Source: Bacteroidota bacterium
Lineage (GTDB): Bacteria; Bacteroidota; Bacteroidia; UBA4408
Assembly (NCBI GenBank): GCA_963169745.1
Contig: CAUJCU010000022.1
Location: forward strand, 1 to 64,000
Direction: 5' to 3'
DNA length: 64,000 nucleotides
Part shown: in pieces, positions 44,242 through 52,977 of the stretch
Layout of the letters: each line of letters opens with the position of its first letter
Numbering within the stretch: position 1 is the first letter of the stretch
Translations under genes and position numbers: made by a program
Notes under the pieces: generated by a model
What the model was told of the DNA's origin: nothing
The model's input: only the letters and a program-made list of their open reading frames with translations
Databases searched by the model: none

Positions 44242-45270
44242 ATGACCCCACAGGCGGCTGTTCACGATTCAACATGGGATTCTGAAAAGGATACGAATGT
44301 TCGTGCCGGCTTACTATCAAAACTTGTTCAACAAAATAAAAATAAGATCCTTGAACAGGGTGCGAAAAATCAATCTGATTCGATTGTTTTGCATCATTCC
44401 CAAAAAAATAATTTATTTACAGTTCCTTTTCAAACGCGTATAAACAGAGACTCTTTAAGACTAGAGCAAAAAAAAATAACGCTGCCTTACGACACCTTAC
44501 CCAAAGACTGGGGTCTTCATTCTTATAGTACGGTTCATGTTAATGATAGTATGAAACTACCTAATTATATACCGGGTATTTTTAATAATCATTTGCTTAC
44601 CCCCAATGGTTTGACAGTAAAAACAAAGGCTGTTAGTCAACAAAACTGGATGGCCGGATTATTTATTGGAATAATATTTTTAATAGCCCTTTTACGCGTA
44701 TTTTATCAAAGAAAATTTTCACTCTTTTTAAGTGCTTTTTTTAGTAAAAGATTTTCGCATCAAATTGTACGAGAAGAAAATGCGCTTACCCAAACTACTT
44801 CCTTGATAATGACAATAGTGTTTATGGTGTCTTTGTCTTTATTTTTATTTTATACGGTTCTTTATTATAAGTTACCTGTTTTGAACTTGATTTCGTGGCA
44901 AGGATATTTACTAACATTAGCCGCTTGTATTGCTTTTTACTCCATAAAAACAATAGTTCACAGAGCTGGAGGTTTAATTTTAAATATACGGAAAGAAATT
45001 GAAGAGTATATTTTCAACCAATTTTTAGTCATTCAGGTAATAGGGCTAATTCTTGCCCCCATCTGTATATTATATAGTTACAGCACCTTAATTCCAAAGG
45101 AATACCTCATTTTTGCCGGATTTACAACACTTTTGGCTAGCTTCATAATACGACTAAGTAAGAGTAAAAATATAGCCAATGTAAACAGCTTTTCACCTAT
45201 GTATATTTTTTTATATCTTTGCACCTTTGAAATTTTACCCTTAATTATTATCATAAAATTAATTGTTTAG
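44242..45270 (+). CDS. DUF4271 integral membrane protein
   Basis: 342 aa from ATG at 44242. The frame is open from a TTG at 44218, but that codon lies inside a promoter-like box. The first 140 residues are polar and probably periplasmic or disordered. Six or seven hydrophobic helices follow from about residue 145 (WMAGLFIGIIFLIALLRVF, TTSLIMTIVFMVSLSLFLFY, LILAPICILYSYSTL). DUF4271 is a Bacteroidota family of unknown function, and I recall it next to hemD in related genomes, as here. Function unknown. Confidence 0.85.
   Translation: MTPQAAVHDSTWDSEKDTNVRAGLLSKLVQQNKNKILEQGAKNQSDSIVLHHSQKNNLFTVPFQTRINRDSLRLEQKKITLPYDTLPKDWGLHSYSTVHVNDSMKLPNYIPGIFNNHLLTPNGLTVKTKAVSQQNWMAGLFIGIIFLIALLRVFYQRKFSLFLSAFFSKRFSHQIVREENALTQTTSLIMTIVFMVSLSLFLFYTVLYYKLPVLNLISWQGYLLTLAACIAFYSIKTIVHRAGGLILNIRKEIEEYIFNQFLVIQVIGLILAPICILYSYSTLIPKEYLIFAGFTTLLASFIIRLSKSKNIANVNSFSPMYIFLYLCTFEILPLIIIIKLIV
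45214..45221 (+). promoter_or_regulatory. Candidate -7 box before hemD
   Basis: TATCTTTG matches TAnnTTTG within the 3' end of the DUF4271 gene, 105 bp before the hemD start. No clear -33 TTG. Confidence 0.3.
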
Positions 45271-45325
45271 GTAATTATTTACCGATATATCTTGATAAGT
45301 ATTAATTTATTAACTGAAAGGAAAG

Positions 45326-46441
45326 TTGAAGGCTAAAAATATATTGGTTAAGGCAAAGGATAAAGAAAAATTAAATCCTAAAAAAGTGGCTCCTGCAAAA
45401 AAGAAGAAAACGCCTACTTCTACAAAGAAAGTTGCTGCTAAAGCAGCACCTAAAGTAGTTACTAAAAAGGTTTCAAAAGCATCTCCAAAAGCTGTGGCTA
45501 AAACTGTTGTAAAACCTGCATCAAAAAGTGCAAAGCTGGTAAAGAAAGTTGCTGTCAAACAAAAAAATGTTGAAATAGGTAAAAAAACTCCAACTGTTTC
45601 TAAAACTACAACTCAAGCACCAGAGAGCAAGTCTAATATTGCAAAAACTGAGCCGGTAAAGAACAAATACACGGCACAGCCTACTCCTAGAAATAAAGTA
45701 AAAAGTGTTTTGGTTACCCAACCTAAACCCGAAGGAAATAAATCACCTTATTTTGATTTAGCAAAAAAGTGTGGTATCAAGATAGATTTCAGAGAGTTTA
45801 TACATGTGGAGGGTGTTCCAGCGAGTGAATTTAGACGTGACCGTATCAACATCTTAGATTACTCAGCTGTAATTTTTACCAGCAGAAATGCAGTTGATCA
45901 TTATTTTAGAATATGTCAGGAAATGCGCATTACTGTTCCCGAAAGCATGAAGTATTTTTGTATTACCGAATCAACAGCCTACTATCTACAAAAATATGTA
46001 ATATACAGAAAGCGAAAAATCTTTCACGGGAAACAAAGTTTTGCTGATATGATGGATGTGATAAAAAAGCACAAAGATGACAAGTACTTACTCCCTTGTA
46101 CCGATATCCATAACGTAGAGGGTTTGGAGCTTCTTGAAAAAGCTAAAATAAATCACTCCAAAGCTATTATTTACAAAACAGTTTGTAGTGACCTTAGTGA
46201 TTTGGCTAATGTAAATTATGATGTAATTGTATTTTTCAGCCCTTCAGGAATCAAGTCTTTATTTCAAAATTTTCCAAATTTTAAGCAAAACCTTACCCGT
46301 ATTTCTGCTTTTGGAGCCACAACAGCTAAAGCTGTAGAAGATGCTAATTTATATGTAGATATTAAAGCTCCAACCCCACAAGCACCGAGTATGATAATGG
46401 CTTTGGAACAGTATATTACAGCAGTTAATAAAGGGAAATAA
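45326..46441 (+). CDS. hemD: Uroporphyrinogen-III synthase with Lys/Ala-rich N-terminal tail
   Basis: The last 250 residues form a HemD domain that closes and inverts the hydroxymethylbilane ring in haem synthesis: SVLVTQPKPEGNKSPYFDLA, AVIFTSRNAVDHYF, YLLPCTDIHNVEGLELLEKA, VIVFFSPSGIKSLF, ISAFGATTAKAVEDA. Bacteroidota HemD proteins normally begin at that first segment. Here about 110 residues precede it, rich in Lys, Ala, Thr, Val and Pro (KKVAPAKKKKTPTSTKKVAA), like a histone H1 or AlgP tail. The start is TTG at 45326, preceded by the good ribosome-binding sequence GAAAGGAAAG. The tail may bind nucleic acid or polyanions. Confidence 0.85.
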   Translation: MKAKNILVKAKDKEKLNPKKVAPAKKKKTPTSTKKVAAKAAPKVVTKKVSKASPKAVAKTVVKPASKSAKLVKKVAVKQKNVEIGKKTPTVSKTTTQAPESKSNIAKTEPVKNKYTAQPTPRNKVKSVLVTQPKPEGNKSPYFDLAKKCGIKIDFREFIHVEGVPASEFRRDRINILDYSAVIFTSRNAVDHYFRICQEMRITVPESMKYFCITESTAYYLQKYVIYRKRKIFHGKQSFADMMDVIKKHKDDKYLLPCTDIHNVEGLELLEKAKINHSKAIIYKTVCSDLSDLANVNYDVIVFFSPSGIKSLFQNFPNFKQNLTRISAFGATTAKAVEDANLYVDIKAPTPQAPSMIMALEQYITAVNKGK

Positions 46442-46463
46442 ATAATTTTACCCGCCTCGGGAA

Positions 46464-46874
46464 ATGAAAAACACTCTTACTAAAGCCGAGCGCTTATGCA
46501 GTAAAAAGTGGAAAGAAGAATTGCATAATTCAGGAACCTCGTTTCGTATTTATCCTTTAAAAGTAGCTTACCTGGAACATCATTTTGAAACAGCATCGCC
46601 TGTTTCTGTTTTATTTTCAGTTCCCAAACATTTATTTAAGCTGGCACACGATCGTAATTTATTAAAGAGAAGAATGCGTGAAGCTTATCGAAAAAACAAG
46701 CACTCTTTAGTACAGCTATGCTGTGAACACCAAAAAAAACTCTTTATTGCTTTCTATTTTTCTGTAAAGAAAGAAGAATCGTACCAAGTAATTGAAAAAA
46801 GTGCAATAAAAAGTATGAGTAGAATAGAGAAAATAGTTTCTACCCCAAACAATACACATCCAGATGACAAATAA
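46464..46874 (+). CDS. rnpA: Ribonuclease P protein component
   Basis: Protein subunit that helps RNase P RNA mature tRNA 5' ends. 136 aa with a basic N-terminus (TLTKAERLCSKKWKEELH) and the family signature RNLLKRRMREAYRKNK near residues 66-81. It follows hemD by 22 bp and overlaps the start of the permease gene by 11 bp in another frame. It is not next to rpmH here. Confidence 0.92.
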   Translation: MKNTLTKAERLCSKKWKEELHNSGTSFRIYPLKVAYLEHHFETASPVSVLFSVPKHLFKLAHDRNLLKRRMREAYRKNKHSLVQLCCEHQKKLFIAFYFSVKKEESYQVIEKSAIKSMSRIEKIVSTPNNTHPDDK

Positions 46875-48183
46875 AACTTCGGGCGACAAGATTAATCTTT
46901 TTACCGCTACATCTATTGTTGTTGCCAATATGGTAGGTACAGGGGTTTTTACCAGCCTGGGGTTTCAGGCTGCAGGCTTACATCAAGGTTATACCATCAT
47001 GGTATTATGGGTAGCTGGCGCTATAGTTGCCCTTACCGGGGCATTGTGTTATGGCGAATTGGGAAGTATGTTTCCACAATCAGGAGGAGAATATAATTAT
47101 TTAAGTAAAATATACCATCCCACTTTAGGCTTTGCTGCCGGGTGGGTATCAATTACAGTTGGTTTTGCTGCACCTGTAGCTGCTGCTGCTATGGCTTTAG
47201 GAGTATACTTTCAAAGTGTATTTGCTTGGGCCAATGCCACTGCATTGGCTGCCCTTGTAGTGGTTATAATTAGTATTATACAATCGTTTAGCTTAAAAAC
47301 TGGTGGGCGCTTTCAAAACTATACCACCAGTATAAAAATATTAGCAATTGTGTTTATTATTGTTTTTGGAATTAATAGTGAGCCTTCGGGTGATATGCCT
47401 ATGCACTATTCAAGTAGTGTTTGGCCCGAAATTTTTAGTCCGGCTTTTGCCAGTTCCTTCTTTTTTGTTTCATTGGCGTACTCCGGTTGGAATGCTGCCG
47501 GGTACATTGCTTCCGAAATAAAAAACCCACAAGTAAATTTACCCCGTTCCCTCTTCTTAGGAACCGCATTAGTAGCTTTTTTATACGTTATACTTAATTA
47601 TATTTTCCTTTATGTTACTCCGGTATCAGTATTGCAAAACGAAAATGGTCCTGTTGTTGATATTGCCGGAGTTGCCGCACACTATATTTTTGGTGAAAAA
47701 GGAGGAAAAATTATGAGTTTAATAATTTCATTTTTATTGATTTCTACAATAAGTGCTATGATTATGGCCGGCCCTAGAGTAAGTCAAAGTATGGGAAATG
47801 ATCATAAAATTTTTAGTTTTTTTAGCTATGCCAACAGTAAAGGAATACCGCTTATAGCAATAGGTGTACAGTGCTTAATTTCTTTATTTTTTATTTTTAC
47901 AGCAACGTTTTCGCAAGTGGTTATTTACATTGCTTTTACACTTAACTTATTTACTTTTTTAAGTGTACTTGGCATTTTTATAATGCGTTTTAAAAGCCCC
48001 GACCATCCCCGCCACTACAAAACTTGGGCTTACCCTTTTGTTCCTATAGTATTTTTAGCAATTACTGCCTGGCTTATTTACTTTGGATTTCAATCTAACC
48101 CAATAGAAAGTTTGTATGGCTTACTAACTGCACTTAGCGGAATTCCCTTATGGCTATTGGGACGTAAAAAAGGAATTGATTAG
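46864..48183 (+). CDS. APC-family amino acid permease
   Basis: 439-aa inner-membrane transporter with about twelve hydrophobic helices. The first-helix motif VANMVGTGVFTSLGFQAAG is the unwound substrate-binding segment of the APC superfamily. GALCYGELGSMFPQSGGEYN and SFFFVSLAYSGWNAAGYIAS are likewise characteristic. The substrate cannot be assigned, though a neutral amino acid is likely. It overlaps rnpA, so it is probably cotranscribed with hemD and rnpA. Confidence 0.9.
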   Translation: MTNKTSGDKINLFTATSIVVANMVGTGVFTSLGFQAAGLHQGYTIMVLWVAGAIVALTGALCYGELGSMFPQSGGEYNYLSKIYHPTLGFAAGWVSITVGFAAPVAAAAMALGVYFQSVFAWANATALAALVVVIISIIQSFSLKTGGRFQNYTTSIKILAIVFIIVFGINSEPSGDMPMHYSSSVWPEIFSPAFASSFFFVSLAYSGWNAAGYIASEIKNPQVNLPRSLFLGTALVAFLYVILNYIFLYVTPVSVLQNENGPVVDIAGVAAHYIFGEKGGKIMSLIISFLLISTISAMIMAGPRVSQSMGNDHKIFSFFSYANSKGIPLIAIGVQCLISLFFIFTATFSQVVIYIAFTLNLFTFLSVLGIFIMRFKSPDHPRHYKTWAYPFVPIVFLAITAWLIYFGFQSNPIESLYGLLTALSGIPLWLLGRKKGID

Positions 48184-48202
48184 TGTGTTTTTTTGTCCCT
48201 GA

Positions 48203-48592
48203 TCAAAAATTAATGTTGTCGTGATTGTTCCGGCTAATCATCTTTGTAATAACTTTTTGAAATGCTCTGTAAATTATCATTTCTGTAACAACACGTACAT
48301 AACTTTTTTCTCTGTACTCCTGTAATTTTTTATGTAGTAATTTTTCACTGATATCTACTTTATACAAAACCCGAGCAAATCGTGATGGATTCTTTTGCAA
48401 TATTTCAAACAAAAAAGGCTCAATGAATTCAAACAATTGCTGATAAGCCCGGTCAGGGTCTCCTTCAAAGTGCAGTTCTTCTTCATCAATACCAGCATCT
48501 TTTTTTAGCTGGTTAAATGTTTCTGCTATTACAAGCAATCGCTTTTCATACGGTGTTTGCAATAATATCTTATGTGTTGCAGAATAGCTCAA
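48203..48592 (-). CDS. Conserved-looking protein of unknown function
   Basis: 129 aa, soluble and predicted mostly helical (LLVIAETFNQLKKDAG, AYQQLFEFIEPFLFEI, VTEMIIYRAFQKVITKM). I do not recognise a family. The start is TTG at 48592, 42 bp after the gldED stop on the same strand, so it is likely the last gene of the adhesin-gliding block. No signal peptide or membrane segment. Confidence 0.6.
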   Translation of the reverse strand: MSYSATHKILLQTPYEKRLLVIAETFNQLKKDAGIDEEELHFEGDPDRAYQQLFEFIEPFLFEILQKNPSRFARVLYKVDISEKLLHKKLQEYREKSYVRVVTEMIIYRAFQKVITKMISRNNHDNINF

Positions 48593-48634
48593 TAGATTAA
48601 GGTTATAATTATTTAATCAGAAAACATGAGATGT

Positions 48635-50575
48635 TTAATGATTCCAGCTAAAGGTTTCAATCATTCTATCCATATCTTGGTTTATAAAATTGAGAACAGG
48701 TGCAATGGAATCAGCATTGGGACTTGCACTAAAATATAAAGCACAGCGTACAAAATAACGAGTGCTGTCAGTCACATAAAACTGTGTTTGTGAGGCACTA
48801 TTGCCAGATAAGCTATATTTTAAACCATATACTTTTTTGTCTTGATAAAAAATAGGAAACTCTTCAATACCATCGGCTTTTACAGTATGTTTATAGGCTA
48901 ATGTTCGTGAATTGTTTAATTGATCAACCAAATCGTTATGATTCTGTATAGGATTAAAACTTAAATGGATGGTTGCATGGTATTGAGGATAATAAATATT
49001 ATACCAGCATGTTTCTTTTAGTTTACCCATATATGGTTTTACCTGAGCCTGTTGTGAGTATTCAAATGTGTATGGGCAAGCTTCTTTAAAAGATTGATAG
49101 GTGTGCATAGGCATGTCTATTCTAAAATACCCTCTTGGTTTTGGGGTAAACTCGTTCTGGCATGATTGAAGTGTGAATAGAAATGGTAAGCTAAGTAGTA
49201 TTAGTAACAAGGGTATTATTTTTCCAGACTCTTTAGGAGGAGTATTCGGGCTCTGATGAGAAATGGTTAGCTTAATTCTTTTTATTCTTCGTTTATCTAC
49301 CGACTCAATAGTAAACATATAATTCCCGAAAGAAATTTTTTCGTTTTTACTTGGGATTTTACCGCTTCTTTCAAGAATAAAACCGGCCAGAGTATCTGAT
49401 TCGCCTTTGTGTTCTTCAAACTCGCTACCGTCTATTTCTAATATTCGATATAAGTCGTTAAGTAAAATTTTTGCTTCAAAAATGTAATTTTGATTATCTA
49501 GTTTTGAATACACGAGCTCATCCTCATCAAACTCATCATTTATTTCGCCAATTATCTCTTCTATTACATCTTCAAGCGTAACTATTCCGCTAGTACCTCC
49601 ATATTCATCAACAGCAATAGCTAAGTGAATTTTCTTACTTTGAAATTCCTTCATTAAGTCATCAATTTTTTTGCTTTCGGGAACAAAGAAAGCGGGGCGA
49701 ATGATACTTTGCCATTTAAAATCACTCTCTTTATTGAGGTGCGCTATTAAATCTTTTATATACAAAACCCCCACAATGTTATCGAGCGAATCACGATAAA
49801 TTGGGACTCTAGAAAATCCATGTTTCAGAATAAGTTCAATTATTTCTTTAAAAGATGTACTTTCTTCAAAGGCCACTACATCAATACGCGCTTTCATAAT
49901 TTGGCTTACTTCGGTATTTCCGAACTCTACAATACCTTGTAGTATTTTTCGCTCTTCATCAGGAGTATTTTCTTTTGATGTTAATTCCAAAGCCTGCGAA
50001 AGCTGATCTACAGATAAATCGGGGGCTTTTGAGGTAATACGTTTATCAAATGCGTTAGCAATTAACACTAAAACATAAACAAATGGGGCCAATAGTTTTT
50101 GAATTATTTCAAATGCTGAAACGAGTCTTATAGCCAACTTTTCGGGTTTTTGTGAGGCATATATTTTGGGTATAACCTCTCCAACTAATAAAATAATAAA
50201 GGTAACAATTACTACTTCTATCAGAAAGCCCATAAAAGGGTTTGAACTAAAATTAAAAAGTTCATCAAACAATATCTCAGAAATTACAACAACTCCAATA
50301 TTTATCAAATTATGGCTCATAACAATTGTTGCAATCAACCTTTTAGGTTTGTCTAAAAGTTGAATCACTCGTGCCGCTTTTTTATCGGTTCCGGTTCTTA
50401 ATTGTTCAAAATGTACAGGGGTTAATGAAAAGAAAGCAACTTCAGCCGTAGCAATAATTGCCGAGAGTGTTAACAAAAGTCCAATAGTTAATAATTCAAC
50501 TACCGATTGTGTTCCAATACCATAAAAGATAAATCCAGTTACTGTGCCCCAAGGGCAACTGACCCAACCGTCCAA
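48635..50575 (-). CDS. gldE-gldD: GldE-GldD fusion: CNNM/CorC-type membrane protein joined to gliding lipoprotein
   Basis: One uninterrupted 646-codon frame contains two normally separate proteins. Residues 1-450 are GldE: DUF21/CNNM helices (LLTIGLLLTLSAIIATAEVA, residues 25-200), a CBS pair (about 215-340) and a CorC/HlyC transporter-associated domain ending RRIKRIKLTI. Residues 456-646 are a full GldD: hydrophobic LLLILLSLPFLFTLQS, a lipobox Cys472, then RGYFRIDMPMHTYQSF, as expected for mature GldD. Flavobacterium encodes gldE and gldD as adjacent genes after ssb, as here, and both are needed for gliding or T9SS function. A TTG at 49210 could restart GldD alone. GldE starts with TTG at 50575. 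Confidence 0.88.
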   Translation of the reverse strand: MDGWVSCPWGTVTGFIFYGIGTQSVVELLTIGLLLTLSAIIATAEVAFFSLTPVHFEQLRTGTDKKAARVIQLLDKPKRLIATIVMSHNLINIGVVVISEILFDELFNFSSNPFMGFLIEVVIVTFIILLVGEVIPKIYASQKPEKLAIRLVSAFEIIQKLLAPFVYVLVLIANAFDKRITSKAPDLSVDQLSQALELTSKENTPDEERKILQGIVEFGNTEVSQIMKARIDVVAFEESTSFKEIIELILKHGFSRVPIYRDSLDNIVGVLYIKDLIAHLNKESDFKWQSIIRPAFFVPESKKIDDLMKEFQSKKIHLAIAVDEYGGTSGIVTLEDVIEEIIGEINDEFDEDELVYSKLDNQNYIFEAKILLNDLYRILEIDGSEFEEHKGESDTLAGFILERSGKIPSKNEKISFGNYMFTIESVDKRRIKRIKLTISHQSPNTPPKESGKIIPLLLILLSLPFLFTLQSCQNEFTPKPRGYFRIDMPMHTYQSFKEACPYTFEYSQQAQVKPYMGKLKETCWYNIYYPQYHATIHLSFNPIQNHNDLVDQLNNSRTLAYKHTVKADGIEEFPIFYQDKKVYGLKYSLSGNSASQTQFYVTDSTRYFVRCALYFSASPNADSIAPVLNFINQDMDRMIETFSWNH

Positions 50576-50610
50576 GTTTGTTTTTATTTAGTGATTATTG
50601 TTCTGTGGCA

Positions 50611-51012
50611 TCAGAATGGTGTATCGGGTGCTGTGGCAGGAGTACCTGAAGTGTTCGGATTATTCCCTTCTTCTCGTTTATTAGACAAGATATGAATACT
50701 ATCGCCATATATTTCGGTAGTATATCGTTTGTTTTTATCTTTATCCTCCCAAGCTCTGGTTCTTAATTTACCTTCTATAAAAACGGTAGCTCCTTTTTTT
50801 AGGTATTTTTCAGCATATTCAGCTTGGCTTCTCCATAATACAATATTATGCCACTCTGTTTGCTCCATTCGGTTGCCATTTTTATCCTTATATACCTCTG
50901 TTGTAGCAAGTGGAAAAGTAGCTATTGTTGCTCCTCCTTCTAAGTGCCTTATTTCAGGGTCCTTACCTAAGTTACCTGCTAATATTACTTTGTTTACACC
51001 CAAAGATGCCAT
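50611..51012 (-). CDS. ssb: Single-stranded DNA-binding protein
   Basis: 133 aa with the OB-fold N-terminus (VNKVILAGNLGKDPEIRHLE), the segment EWHNIVLWRSQAEYAEKYLK, and a short disordered tail ending DTPF, close to the usual acidic DDIPF tip that recruits partner proteins. It binds ssDNA in replication and repair. The ATG lies 8 bp after the stop of the PorE-like gene and 35 bp before gldE. The ssb-gldE-gldD order is the one known from Flavobacterium. Confidence 0.94.
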   Translation of the reverse strand: MASLGVNKVILAGNLGKDPEIRHLEGGATIATFPLATTEVYKDKNGNRMEQTEWHNIVLWRSQAEYAEKYLKKGATVFIEGKLRTRAWEDKDKNKRYTTEIYGDSIHILSNKREEGNNPNTSGTPATAPDTPF

Positions 51013-51020
51013 GATGGTTT

Positions 51021-52931
51021 CTATTTATCAATTTCAATTACCTTAAACTCTGTTCTTCTGTTTGCCTGGTATTCTTCATCAGAACAAGGCACCCCATCTA
51101 CGCATTTATTAACTGGTTGGCTTTCGCCATAGCCTTTGCTTTTAATTCTGTTGGCTTTAATTCCTTTAGACACTAAATAGTTTTTGGCACTCTTTGCTCT
51201 CTTAAAGGACAATTCTTGATTATAAGCATCTGTTCCTCTTGAGTCCGTATGTGACCCTAGTTCAATGGTAATTTTTGGATTGTCTTTCAATTTCTTAACT
51301 ACGTTATTAAGTGGCTCTATGGCGTCTTGCCTAATATTCCACTTGTCATAATCATAAAAAATGGGTCTAACCCCATCTTTATCAGGAGCGTCAATTACAA
51401 TAGGTTGTCCTTTAACTAATTCTTCTAAAATAAAATCTTTGGTAATATCTCCTACTTGATTTACCGTACTAACATCTTCAGACTGGCTAAAGAAACCGTC
51501 TTTGGCCACTGTAATTTCAAAGTCTGTATTCGGTGCCAATAAATAACTATAGCTTCCATCATCTGCAGAGAAAATTGTATCTGTTGTATTTCTAGCCTTA
51601 TCCAAAATTTCAATACGTGCACCAGCAACAGGTTGATTATCTTTTTTGCTTAAAATTTTTCCTAAGATATTAACTTTAGATGCTTGTAAGATAAATTCAT
51701 AAATTTTATCAGCACCTTGTCTATTACTGCTTAAATATCCGGTTTTATTATCGGGATAAATCATAAAGCCAAAATCATCTCTGGCGCTGTTAATAGGGTA
51801 ATTCAAATTTTCAGGGGCTAAAAAAGAATTTCCCTGTTTGGTACTTCTAAAAATATCAAGTCCTCCTAAATTGGTATGTCCTGTTGAAGAAAAATATAGG
51901 TTTCCAAGGCTGTCCACAAAAGGATACATTTCATTTCCGGGTGTATTAATTGTTTCTCCTAAGTTTTTAGGTTGTGACCAATTTCCGTTTTCCCATTTGG
52001 TTTCATATAAATCTGTACCTCCTATACCTCCTGGCATGTCTGAAATAAAGTACATTGTTTTGCTGTCGGCAGATAAAGCAGGGTGCCCGGTTGAATATGC
52101 TTTATTATTATAGGGAAACTCTGCGCCCTTACCATAAACACCGTTTACAATAGTGTCTTTGCTTATTTTTAAGTTAATTACATTTTCAAGTAATTCTTCT
52201 TTTGACATACCATCGGTATTACTTGCAGTGTAATATACCGCATTCCCATCTTTAGTATAGGCAGCAGAAGCGGTATGCAGTTTGTTTTTATTGATGTTTC
52301 CACTAAGCTTTTCGGGATTGGAATATGAACCGTTTTTGTCTTTTTTAGTAAAATAGAGTTTATAATAGGCCTTTCCCGTTTGTGGCACTTTGTTCTTCCC
52401 TTTTCCATCCATATTCGCACTAATTACCAACCCGTCTTTGTATTGTACAGGCCCATAAAATTCGGTAACATTTCCAATTTTTGCATTCGTTACAGTATAT
52501 CTTGCAGTATCTTTCATAAACAAGCCTGTATTTTCGCATGAATTTAAAATGCTTTTAGCCAATTTATCTGATGGATTTGTTTTAAGATAAGCTTTCAAAT
52601 ACTCCGATGCATCGTTATACTTTTTGTTGGCAATAAGCATTTGTGCATAATAAAACTGGTCTATGGGCTCTGCATTTGTTTGGCTTACAACTTTAGCGTA
52701 TGCATCCAGCCCTTTTTTAACATCGTTGGTAAGGCGATAGGCATTAGCCAATTTTTTTTGGGCTACAATATTTGATTTTTTTGCTACTGCCTTTTCATAA
52801 TTTTTCACGGCCTTAACATATTGGAGTTGTTCCATTTTTTTATCGCCTAAACTCATGTACATTTTAGTACAACTGCTTAAGGCGAACATGGCAAACAAAA
52901 CTAAGCAAGAGGTGGTAATATTTTTCTTCAT
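51021..52931 (-). CDS. PorE-like OmpA-family lipoprotein
   Basis: 636 aa with a lipoprotein signal (TTSCLVLFAMFALSSC, Cys21). TPR-like helices (residues 30-125), PD40 propeller blades (about 140-410, with KTMYFISDMPGGIGGTDLYE), a carboxypeptidase-regulatory-like domain (KILSKKDNQPVAGARIEIL) and an OmpA peptidoglycan-binding domain (IELGSHTDSRGTDAYNQELS) follow. This is the PorE architecture and the second copy in the window. It lies directly after PorP/SprF and the giant adhesin, so it is likely the peptidoglycan-anchoring partner of that secretion or adhesion unit. Confidence 0.88.
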   Translation of the reverse strand: MKKNITTSCLVLFAMFALSSCTKMYMSLGDKKMEQLQYVKAVKNYEKAVAKKSNIVAQKKLANAYRLTNDVKKGLDAYAKVVSQTNAEPIDQFYYAQMLIANKKYNDASEYLKAYLKTNPSDKLAKSILNSCENTGLFMKDTARYTVTNAKIGNVTEFYGPVQYKDGLVISANMDGKGKNKVPQTGKAYYKLYFTKKDKNGSYSNPEKLSGNINKNKLHTASAAYTKDGNAVYYTASNTDGMSKEELLENVINLKISKDTIVNGVYGKGAEFPYNNKAYSTGHPALSADSKTMYFISDMPGGIGGTDLYETKWENGNWSQPKNLGETINTPGNEMYPFVDSLGNLYFSSTGHTNLGGLDIFRSTKQGNSFLAPENLNYPINSARDDFGFMIYPDNKTGYLSSNRQGADKIYEFILQASKVNILGKILSKKDNQPVAGARIEILDKARNTTDTIFSADDGSYSYLLAPNTDFEITVAKDGFFSQSEDVSTVNQVGDITKDFILEELVKGQPIVIDAPDKDGVRPIFYDYDKWNIRQDAIEPLNNVVKKLKDNPKITIELGSHTDSRGTDAYNQELSFKRAKSAKNYLVSKGIKANRIKSKGYGESQPVNKCVDGVPCSDEEYQANRRTEFKVIEIDK

Positions 52932-52977
52932 TTTACAGGTTTCTTAGGTATAATAGTGCTCCTTTTCTTTTATATGA

